From contig JACETS010000013.1 in the NCBI GenBank assembly GCA_013911195.1, positions 1-26,679 on the forward strand: DNA of 26,679 nt, given 5' to 3'. Below the pieces are notes generated by a model. That model made no database searches. It saw only the letters and a program-made list of their open reading frames with translations, and was not told the DNA's origin. The stretch is from Verrucomicrobiales bacterium (lineage in GTDB: Bacteria > Verrucomicrobiota > Verrucomicrobiia > Verrucomicrobiales > DEV007). The position numbers were made by a program, and so were the translations under genes. Below, in pieces: positions 8,752-16,066 of this stretch. Position 1 is the first letter of the stretch, and every line of letters starts with the position of its first letter.

Positions 8752-11700
8752 GTGAATTTAAAGCTTATCAAAATCTTTATATTTTATTTTAGGCTTCTAT
8801 TGATTTTATGTTTCACCAAATCAATTGCTTTTAGTGATATCGTTAGACTTCCTCTTGGCGAAGACTTGCAGTCAATTATAATTGAACAAGATAAACAAAC
8901 GAGTTATCTCTTAGAGGCTGGAGTTCATAGGGGTCATGAACTAGTGCTTAAAGAAGGAGATTCATTAATTGGAGAGGATGGAGCAGTTCTTTCTGGTGCA
9001 GAATTGCTGAAGGGATGGAGATTTGAAGATCCTTATTGGGTCCATGATGGGCCGCATTCGAAACTCATTCCTTATTTAGATGATGAATCTCGAGTTTGGG
9101 AACAAAGAGCCAATTATCCTCACGATCTATTTTGTAACGATCAACCATTAGTTCAAAGAATGGCACTCACTAGATTTATTCTAACTGGTAACTATTGGTT
9201 CTATGATTATGAAAAAGATAAGATCTATATCGGATTTAATCCGAAAGGTTTAGAAATGGAACTAAGTGGTTTATCTAACTTTGGTCTCAGTGCTTTAGAA
9301 AAAGGTATAACTGTAAAAAATGTTAGATTTGAAAACTATGCCACCTATAATTTAAGGCCCGCTGTTGATCTTGGTGCCGATGCGGTATTTGAAAATTCAA
9401 CTGTTTCAGGAAGTCACTGCATAGGCATAAGAATAAAAAGTAACTCAATCATTCGAAATTCCGTCTTTAATCATAATGGACTTGCTGGTTTGCATAATGG
9501 AGGTGACGGCACTTTAATTGAATTTTGTGAATTTGGTTACAATGGATGGGCAGGATTCTCAGGTGATTGGGCTCGTGGTGGCTGCAAAGTTCCTGGTGTT
9601 ACCAACACGATAATAAGAAGGAATTATGCTCATCATAATATTGGGCCGGGTTTTTGGTTTGATATTAATGCTAATAAAAATTTATTTGAAGAAAATTTGA
9701 GTGAATTTAATTCCTGGGAGGGGCTCATATATGAACTCAGCTGTGGTTGTGAAATCCGAAATAACATTTTGAGGTGGAATGGGATTGAGCCAAGAGAAGG
9801 GCTCTTGTGGGGAGTTCCTTTTGTTATTCAGAACGCTGAAAATGCTAACATTCATAACAATTATTTTGAGGCGTCACCAAAAAATTATGCGAGGGCAGGA
9901 GGTGTATCAATTATTAATCAGTTTAGGCCTCAGTATTCAAATGGTGTCTGTGGTGAGCATACTGCAGAAGGGAATATTATTCATAACAATTCAATTGTAA
10001 TGCCGCTTGGAGGATACAATGGATTGCAATATGGTACGTATGGATGGAATACATATGAGGATTTTTTGGAAAAACCCAATAGATGGTATGATAACACCTA
10101 CTATTCAGGTAAACCGAATAGAGGAAATTTTCATTGGTATGGACCTGGAGAATTGCCAACAGATTTTGTAATTCAATTTTATAATTGGGAGGATTGGCAA
10201 TCTCAAGGTCAGGATAAGGGAAGTAAATGGATTACAAAACATGCATCGTTTTTTAATCCTAACAGTGCGGAAATTAAAAGGCTAATAATTGAGACCACAG
10301 GTGTCAGCTATGAAGAGCTGAAAAAACCTTTTGTCGATGTCTACGAAAATGAAAATACAGACTTAGATGGAGATGGTATGCCTGATAATTGGGAAAATAT
10401 TTTTGGTCTAAATTTAAGTATTAATGACGCCAAGAGCGATCAGGATGGTGACGGGGTATCGAATATAAATGAGTTTAAAAATTCCACTAATCCTCTAAAA
10501 AAAGATACCGATGATGATGGTATTACAGACGACTGGGAAATTTTATACAATCTTGACCCAATTGTTGCAGATAGTCATTTGGATTCAGACAGCGATTCAT
10601 TGATAAATATTGAAGAGTATGAGCTTAATTCCAATCCGGATAGTCCTGATCGGATTAATAATCAAATTTCACAGGAAGGATTAACTATGTGGCTTAAGTC
10701 TACATCCGTGGATAGTGAATTATTGAAATTTGTTTCAATATGGAGTGATCATAGAGGAGGTGAAAATTCAATCGAAGTTCCATTTAATCATTCACCACCA
10801 AAATTTAATTACGAAAAAAAATATAGTTACCCATTTTTAGATTTTGGACCAGGTAGTTTAAAATCAGTGAAGCCTAATTTAATTAATGATGAGAACGGAG
10901 GTTGGACAATTTTTTTGGTTCTGAGCATTCCTGAATTTAAAAATGATAATTCAAAGTATGCATTGATGAGTAATGATGTTTGGAGAAAAAGCGGATTTAG
11001 ACTCACTCTGGAAAATGGCTATTTACATCTTTATTCCACGCAGTCAGAAAAATCTTTATCCTTGTATGCATTTGAAAAGGTTGTTGAAGGGGAGGTGATG
11101 ATTGTAAGTTTGCAGTATGATTCGATTGAAGAGATAGCCTCTCTTTATATTAATGGAAATGAGCAAGGACGCGTGGCTGGATCAATTCTTCAAAATAATC
11201 AACCTATATGGATTGGCAATATTGGAGGAATGAAGTCCCAAGTTTCACACTATTTCGAAATATTGACTTATAACAATCTTTTAAACCATCAAAAAAGAAG
11301 GGTGATCGATTCAATGTTGATGGGCAAGTATCTTAGCTCAGGATTAGGAATGCGAGACATTGACGGTGATGAAATGTCCGAGTGGTGGGAGCAAGAATTT
11401 GGTTTTTTGCAAAGTAAAGATGCAGATGATGATTTAGACGGACTTAATAATCTCCAAGAGTTTTTGAATCGGACTAACCCCTTTGATCAGGATACTGATA
11501 AGGATGGGTTAAAAGATGGATGGGAAATTGATAATGGATGGAATCTATTATTTAATGATCTATTAGTTGATGAGGATGATGATGGATTGAATTCTGTTTA
11601 TGAGTATGAGGTAGGTTCAGACCCAATGGACAACGATACTGATGATGATAAGATGGCGGACGGGTGGGAATATGAAAATGGGCTAAATCCAATCGTCAAA

Positions 11701-12600
11701 GATGGTGAGAATGATCCTGATTTAGATGGATTAAGTAATCTATTAGAATTTGTTTTTTTAACTGACCCATTTAATTCTGATACGGATTCAGACACTCTGA
11801 CAGATTCGAGAGAAATATTAAATGGATGGGATCCTTTGCAGAGCGCTATATTTAATGATTCAGATGAAGACGGTTTAACTGATCTTAAAGAAATTCAATA
11901 TGGAACAAATGTTTATTCTGCCGATAGTGATGGTGACAAAATTTCTGACTTTGATGAAATTCAATATAACTTAAACCCACTTATTAGGGATGCTGAAGAT
12001 GATCCTGATGGTGATGGTTTGGGTAATTTCAATGAGGTTAATAATCAAACAAACCCATTTAAAAGTGATTCTGATAACGATGGTATTTTTGATGGTTGGG
12101 AAGTTAAGCAAAAGTTAAACCCATTATATGATGATGCTCAAAACGATTTCGACTTTGATGGAGTTTCGAATTACAATGAATTTATTAACAAGACAAGTCC
12201 AATTGATTGGGTTGATATGGACCAAGATGGCATGCATGATTTTTGGGAAAAAAGTGTTGGTTTAGACGAACAAAAAAATGAAGCCAATGATGATCCTGAC
12301 AATGATGGAGTCTCTAATCTTACAGAATTTATTTTAGGAGGTCATCCTTTGAGAAGAAATTCGTCTCCGGGTATTGAATTTAAAATTTCAAAGAGTGGGG
12401 AAGTTTTGATTAGTTATAAATTTTCAAATATTTGTAACTATTATTACACGATTATTTTACAGAAAATGGATTCTACTAATATTTGGCGTGACTTAAAAAA
12501 GTTTGATCAAAAATTTATTAGAAGTGAATTCAGTAGTAAATCTAGTGATATTCTCCAGAATAGAGCAATTTACAGATTGGTCATGGAAAGGTTGCCTTGA
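8752..12600 (+). CDS. Large secreted protein: right-handed beta-helix, TSP3 calcium-repeat stalk, LamG-like domain
   Basis: This is a 1282-residue exported protein. Residues 1-28 form a signal peptide on a GTG start. Residues about 40-170 are a leader domain (SLIGEDGAVLSGAELL), and about 177-423 look like a right-handed parallel beta-helix with N-rich turns (NSIIRNSVFNHNGLAGLHN; RRNYAHHNIGPGFWFD). Residues 537-635 hold the first acidic thrombospondin-type-3 repeats. Residues about 642-863 are a LamG/concanavalin-like domain (ASLYINGNEQGRVAG; QPIWIGNIGG). Residues 869-1203 carry about 14 further repeats of the DxDxDGxxDxWE / DGxSNxxEF kind, and a beta-rich tail ends the protein. No LPXTG, PEP-CTERM, type IX or autotransporter-like C terminus is seen. 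Beta-helix proteins in polysaccharide loci are often lyases, epimerases or surface adhesins. A role in modifying or binding the exported glycan is inferred from position, and no catalytic triad can be assigned. Confidence 0.9.
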   Translation: MNLKLIKIFIFYFRLLLILCFTKSIAFSDIVRLPLGEDLQSIIIEQDKQTSYLLEAGVHRGHELVLKEGDSLIGEDGAVLSGAELLKGWRFEDPYWVHDGPHSKLIPYLDDESRVWEQRANYPHDLFCNDQPLVQRMALTRFILTGNYWFYDYEKDKIYIGFNPKGLEMELSGLSNFGLSALEKGITVKNVRFENYATYNLRPAVDLGADAVFENSTVSGSHCIGIRIKSNSIIRNSVFNHNGLAGLHNGGDGTLIEFCEFGYNGWAGFSGDWARGGCKVPGVTNTIIRRNYAHHNIGPGFWFDINANKNLFEENLSEFNSWEGLIYELSCGCEIRNNILRWNGIEPREGLLWGVPFVIQNAENANIHNNYFEASPKNYARAGGVSIINQFRPQYSNGVCGEHTAEGNIIHNNSIVMPLGGYNGLQYGTYGWNTYEDFLEKPNRWYDNTYYSGKPNRGNFHWYGPGELPTDFVIQFYNWEDWQSQGQDKGSKWITKHASFFNPNSAEIKRLIIETTGVSYEELKKPFVDVYENENTDLDGDGMPDNWENIFGLNLSINDAKSDQDGDGVSNINEFKNSTNPLKKDTDDDGITDDWEILYNLDPIVADSHLDSDSDSLINIEEYELNSNPDSPDRINNQISQEGLTMWLKSTSVDSELLKFVSIWSDHRGGENSIEVPFNHSPPKFNYEKKYSYPFLDFGPGSLKSVKPNLINDENGGWTIFLVLSIPEFKNDNSKYALMSNDVWRKSGFRLTLENGYLHLYSTQSEKSLSLYAFEKVVEGEVMIVSLQYDSIEEIASLYINGNEQGRVAGSILQNNQPIWIGNIGGMKSQVSHYFEILTYNNLLNHQKRRVIDSMLMGKYLSSGLGMRDIDGDEMSEWWEQEFGFLQSKDADDDLDGLNNLQEFLNRTNPFDQDTDKDGLKDGWEIDNGWNLLFNDLLVDEDDDGLNSVYEYEVGSDPMDNDTDDDKMADGWEYENGLNPIVKDGENDPDLDGLSNLLEFVFLTDPFNSDTDSDTLTDSREILNGWDPLQSAIFNDSDEDGLTDLKEIQYGTNVYSADSDGDKISDFDEIQYNLNPLIRDAEDDPDGDGLGNFNEVNNQTNPFKSDSDNDGIFDGWEVKQKLNPLYDDAQNDFDFDGVSNYNEFINKTSPIDWVDMDQDGMHDFWEKSVGLDEQKNEANDDPDNDGVSNLTEFILGGHPLRRNSSPGIEFKISKSGEVLISYKFSNICNYYYTIILQKMDSTNIWRDLKKFDQKFIRSEFSSKSSDILQNRAIYRLVMERLP

Positions 12601-12601
12601 T

Positions 12602-12631
12602 TTGAATCATTTTACTCTTATTAATTAGAAT
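12602..12631 (+). promoter_or_regulatory. Candidate sigma-70-like promoter for the Wzy-like gene
   Basis: TTGAAT (12602-12607) and TAGAAT (12626-12631) are separated by 18 bases, matching the -35 consensus at 4 of 6 and the -10 at 5 of 6 positions. The start codon at 12652 lies 20 bases downstream. AT-rich DNA makes chance matches common. Confidence 0.35.
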
Positions 12632-12651
12632 AAGTACCCCTCGATTAATAG

Positions 12652-14190
12652 ATGAATATTAAAGCTATCATACTTATGATTGCGGGCCTGTTCGTTGCTT
12701 TATGGATGGGCTTGGCTGTAGGAAATGGTGATTACGGTACTGCTATCACCGTTGCCGGATTAACAGTTTTTGCTATTCTCGTATCTGTTATTGGTAAGCA
12801 TTATCGTTTTGAGGGTTGGGCCATAGCCATTATATGTGCTTGCTATTTTGTCGGTGGTAAAGGTTTCGCATATCAAAGGCTGGGAGCCATTTTGTTCGTT
12901 GGAGAGGTGGCTCTAGTTTTGCTTTTAGGTTTTCATTTAGTGCGATGCCTTGGTGGCAAAAATGATGTAATTCCTCGTCACCCAATCACTGTTCCTTTGA
13001 TTATGTTTCAAATTTATGGATTTGCTCACCTATTAATTGATCGAAGCTATTTCCCTTTTTTATTTCTTATGAAAGATGTTGCAACAGTCTACTACGGACT
13101 TTTCTTTTTTCTGGTTTTTCCGCCAATGCTTCATAAGCCAACTCGAGAATATCTGCTCAAATTATTACCAATTATATCAGCGATAGCATTAGGGATCTTG
13201 ACTTTATTTTTGGCGGTACCTGGACTTGAACAAAAAGTCTTTTATGGAACCATGATTCGCGGGGCTCCATTAATAATGCCTGCAATTGATGCTCTTATTC
13301 CTGTATGTGTTGGATTTTCTGCATTTTGTTATTTTAAACATCTGAGATCATCTGGTTTATGGAAGATAATGTATTTGTTGGCTTCAGTGCTTTGTTCAGC
13401 TCCTTTATTTGCTCAGGGTAAGGCCGTTTTTTATTTGGCATTCTTTCTGTTTGCCGGAGCTCTGTTTTTAGTGGGGCATTGGAAGCTAATAATAACTGGT
13501 GTATTGGTTGGTTTATTTTCGACGCTCGTTCTTTATTCTCTTATTGAGTCAAGAGTCATACAGGATCGTGATGGTAGATTTGAAAGTTTTATGAATGAAT
13601 TTTCCTCATTTGATATTGCTGGAATCGGTAGTGGAAAACAGAAATTTGCGCAGGAGAACGTAGATTGGCGTTTCACTTGGTGGAAAATGGTCATTTCTGA
13701 TGTAATGGAAGAAAGCCCATTTTACGGTTTAGGCCTTGGTTCGGATATTTCTACGGAATTTCATGCAAATTATTTTCAAACCGGTATCGATAATACTGAT
13801 GTGTTAATTGCCCGATATCCGCACAATATTTTAATAACTATCTTAGGGCGATTAGGCATCATCGGGATTATTATCTTTTTACCAATATGCATATTGATTG
13901 TTAGAGAGTTGTGGATTGGAATGATTAAATTGCGGGCTTCAGGTAGCGAGCATAATCCTGGTCTAGCCTTTGCATGGGCCTTTGTGTTGGCAGGATTTAC
14001 CAATGCCTTTTTCCAATCAACATTTGAAGCTCCTTATGCTGCTATTGCTTTTTGGTCAATGTTAGCAGTTCTTTGTGTTATGAATCGTCAGGAGTTGAGC
14101 GAAGAAGAGGAAATGAGTGCTGATTTAGTGGAAGCTGATAATGAATTTATCGATGAAGGAAAATTAGTGATGGGTTCAAGACCTGTTTGA
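12652..14190 (+). CDS. O-antigen polymerase/ligase-like integral membrane protein (Wzy_C family)
   Basis: This 512-residue polytopic membrane protein has about 10-12 hydrophobic segments. The long periplasmic loop typical of the O-antigen ligase family (Wzy/WaaL) carries the WRFTWWKMVISDVMEESPFYGLGLG block, followed by YPHNILITILGRLGIIGIIIF, the characteristic H-N-x8-LGRLG segment. AQGKAVFYLAFF earlier in the chain matches the region where arginine or lysine residues bind the polyprenyl pyrophosphate donor. It is predicted to join repeat units into polymer, or attach glycan to an acceptor, at the outer face of the inner membrane. The C-terminal 30 residues are acidic and cytoplasmic. It starts 51 bases after the beta-helix gene, and a promoter-like sequence lies in that gap. 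Polymerase versus ligase cannot be separated by sequence alone. Confidence 0.88.
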   Translation: MNIKAIILMIAGLFVALWMGLAVGNGDYGTAITVAGLTVFAILVSVIGKHYRFEGWAIAIICACYFVGGKGFAYQRLGAILFVGEVALVLLLGFHLVRCLGGKNDVIPRHPITVPLIMFQIYGFAHLLIDRSYFPFLFLMKDVATVYYGLFFFLVFPPMLHKPTREYLLKLLPIISAIALGILTLFLAVPGLEQKVFYGTMIRGAPLIMPAIDALIPVCVGFSAFCYFKHLRSSGLWKIMYLLASVLCSAPLFAQGKAVFYLAFFLFAGALFLVGHWKLIITGVLVGLFSTLVLYSLIESRVIQDRDGRFESFMNEFSSFDIAGIGSGKQKFAQENVDWRFTWWKMVISDVMEESPFYGLGLGSDISTEFHANYFQTGIDNTDVLIARYPHNILITILGRLGIIGIIIFLPICILIVRELWIGMIKLRASGSEHNPGLAFAWAFVLAGFTNAFFQSTFEAPYAAIAFWSMLAVLCVMNRQELSEEEEMSADLVEADNEFIDEGKLVMGSRPV

Positions 14191-14214
14191 TTCTAAGAAT
14201 TAGTTTATTATAAA
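14187..14214 (+). promoter_or_regulatory. Candidate sigma-70-like promoter for the methyltransferase gene
   Basis: TTGATT (14187-14192, overlapping the stop of the preceding gene) and TATAAA (14209-14214) are 16 bases apart. The -10 element fits at 5 of 6 positions and the -35 at 4 of 6. Transcription would start about 10-15 bases before the ATG at 14235, giving a very short leader. Confidence 0.35.
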
Positions 14215-14234
14215 AAAGATATGATCGAATCCTG

Positions 14235-14909
14235 ATGAAAGATGATCGAACTTGGCAGGGAATCGTCCCTTGGATTTATAATAAGTGTACATCCTTTCGA
14301 AAGAATAGATTTTCTAGATTCTTATTAGAACTTTCACCTAGAGAAGGTGAAAAAATTATCGATTTGGGTGGAGAGCCTGAGTTCTGGAAAACTGTGAGTA
14401 GCAGGTATGAGCTTCACTGTATTAACTTGGATAAAATTGAATTTGATGCTGATGAGTATCAAGTGAATTTAAGAACCAGTGCAGGCGATTGTTGTGAACT
14501 TAATGACGAAGAAGATGATTTTTATGATTTAGTTTTTTCTAATAGCGTTATTGAGCATGTAGGTGACTTTGAAAGACAAAAAAAATTTGCTGATACTGCA
14601 TTAAGGTTGGGGAAAAAGCTATGGGTTCAAACTCCTGCAAAATGTTTTCCAATTGAGCCGCATTGGTTTGCTTTTTTTATTCATTGGTTCCCCAAAAAGC
14701 ACCAATATTTCCTTTTCCGTTGGTTTGCATTACGACATCGGTTTGCGGGTGTTAAGTTGACTGAATCTGAAGTCAAAGCACAAGTTGACGATGTAAGGCT
14801 CATGACTAAAGGAGAACTCAAGAAAATCTTTCCTGGCTGTGATATTATTACCGAACGATTCTTTTTTATTCCAAAGTCTTACATCGTTTTTAGGAGAGGT
14901 GACGAATGA
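14235..14909 (+). CDS. Class I SAM-dependent methyltransferase (Methyltransf_11 type)
   Basis: This 224-residue protein has the class I methyltransferase core: motif I IIDLGGEPEFW at residues 41-51 binds S-adenosylmethionine, an acidic loop (NLD) follows at 64-66, and the YDLVFSNSVIEHV block at 97-109 is the conserved motif IV region of Methyltransf_11 proteins. The stretch TPAKCFPIEPHWFAFFIHWFPKK at 133-155 is typical of methyltransferases found in polysaccharide loci, and it may form a hydrophobic face for lipid-linked substrate. The likely role is methylation of a sugar in the polymer or of its lipid carrier intermediate; the target atom is unknown. The start is ATG with no Shine-Dalgarno, and a good promoter-like pair lies 21-48 bases upstream. 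Motif I reads DLGGEP rather than the commoner D-x-GxGxG, a known variant in this subfamily. Confidence 0.88.
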   Translation: MKDDRTWQGIVPWIYNKCTSFRKNRFSRFLLELSPREGEKIIDLGGEPEFWKTVSSRYELHCINLDKIEFDADEYQVNLRTSAGDCCELNDEEDDFYDLVFSNSVIEHVGDFERQKKFADTALRLGKKLWVQTPAKCFPIEPHWFAFFIHWFPKKHQYFLFRWFALRHRFAGVKLTESEVKAQVDDVRLMTKGELKKIFPGCDIITERFFFIPKSYIVFRRGDE

Positions 14910-14935
14910 AAAAATAAAGACTCTTCAATTAAACC

Positions 14936-16054
14936 GTGAGTAATAAAAAAAATATACTTCTTATAGGACAAACTCCGCCCCCGTTTCATGGGCAGGCTGT
15001 CGCTACCAAGTTGTTATTTGATCATGAATGGACGGATCAGAAAATTTATTTTCTGCGAATGAACTATAGCCACTCTGAAACTGAAGTAGGTCGTTTTAGT
15101 TTCAGAAAAGTTTTTCATTTGTTCATTCTAATTGTTAAAACTTTAGTATTGTTAATTAGGCGATTTCCATGCGTTTTATATTACCCTCCTGCGAGTCCTC
15201 ATATGGTTCCTGTTCTTCGCGACATATTTTTCTTAATAATTGTAAGACCATTTGCTAAAGGAACAGTTTTTCATTTCCATGCAGGAGGGCTTCCGGAATT
15301 TGTTAAGTCATTAAAGAATCCAATTCGTTTTTTTGCAAAATGTGCATATTTAAAACCTGACCTTGGAATTGAAATTTCAAATTCTCAAGTCAAAGAAATG
15401 GATGAATTTTTTGCAAAAAAAAGAATAGTTATTCCTAATGGTCTTGATGTTCCTTCTGAAAAATATAAAGGCAAAAAATCTGAAAGGGATCCCAAAAGAA
15501 TACTGTTTGTTGCAGGATTACGGAAAACTAAAGGTGTTTTAGATTTAATAGAAACAGCACAAAGATTGAAACAGATGAAGTTAAATTTCATCATGGATGT
15601 TGTTGGGTTATGGCAAGAGTCTGAAACTGAGAAGCTTTTCCATGCAGAATTATCGAAGCATAAGCTAAAAGATAATATTTTAATTCATGGAAAACTTACA
15701 GGCCAAGATAAGTGGGATCTTTATAATTCTGCTAAGGTCTTTTTCTTTCCCTCATATTATGAGTCGGAAAACTTCCCTCTTGTTCTTATAGAGGCTATGG
15801 CCTTTGGGCTTCCTATTGTAAGTACAAGATGGAGAGGGATTTCAGAAATGGTAGATGAAGGTGATTCTGGTTTTTTGTGCGAAGTCGGTCAGTGTGAAGA
15901 ATTTGCTGAGGCTATACGGAGTCTGATCGTTGATCAAAACCTTCATGACAACATGTCTAAATCTGCCAGATCTTTGTATGAAAATAACTATACCCAAAAT
16001 GTATTCTTAAGCTCTATGGCTGAGGCTTTTGAAGATGTTACATCTAATGGTTGA
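14936..16054 (+). CDS. Glycosyltransferase family 4
   Basis: A 372-residue GT-B fold sugar transferase. The N terminus ILLIGQTPPPFHGQAVATKLL is the glycine-rich acceptor-side motif common to a group of exopolysaccharide transferases. The second domain opens with KRILFVAGLRKTKGVLDLIETA, the usual K-G-x-hhh start of the donor-binding half. An E-x7-E pair falls at E278 and E286 (ESENFPLVLIEAMAFGLP), followed by IVSTRWRGISEMVDEGDSGFL, a strong family signature for donor-nucleotide binding and catalysis by a retaining GT4. It starts with GTG 26 bases after the methyltransferase stop, without a Shine-Dalgarno. Together with the preceding methyltransferase it probably acts on the lipid-linked repeat unit. 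Donor, acceptor and linkage are not readable from sequence. Confidence 0.93.
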   Translation: MSNKKNILLIGQTPPPFHGQAVATKLLFDHEWTDQKIYFLRMNYSHSETEVGRFSFRKVFHLFILIVKTLVLLIRRFPCVLYYPPASPHMVPVLRDIFFLIIVRPFAKGTVFHFHAGGLPEFVKSLKNPIRFFAKCAYLKPDLGIEISNSQVKEMDEFFAKKRIVIPNGLDVPSEKYKGKKSERDPKRILFVAGLRKTKGVLDLIETAQRLKQMKLNFIMDVVGLWQESETEKLFHAELSKHKLKDNILIHGKLTGQDKWDLYNSAKVFFFPSYYESENFPLVLIEAMAFGLPIVSTRWRGISEMVDEGDSGFLCEVGQCEEFAEAIRSLIVDQNLHDNMSKSARSLYENNYTQNVFLSSMAEAFEDVTSNG

Positions 16055-16066
16055 AGATAATTGGTA

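Noticed and set aside
12370..12600. C-terminal sorting signal on the beta-helix protein
   Set aside because: The tail is mixed polar beta sequence ending RLVMERLP, with no hydrophobic helix or basic cluster, so it is neither PEP-CTERM nor LPXTG like.
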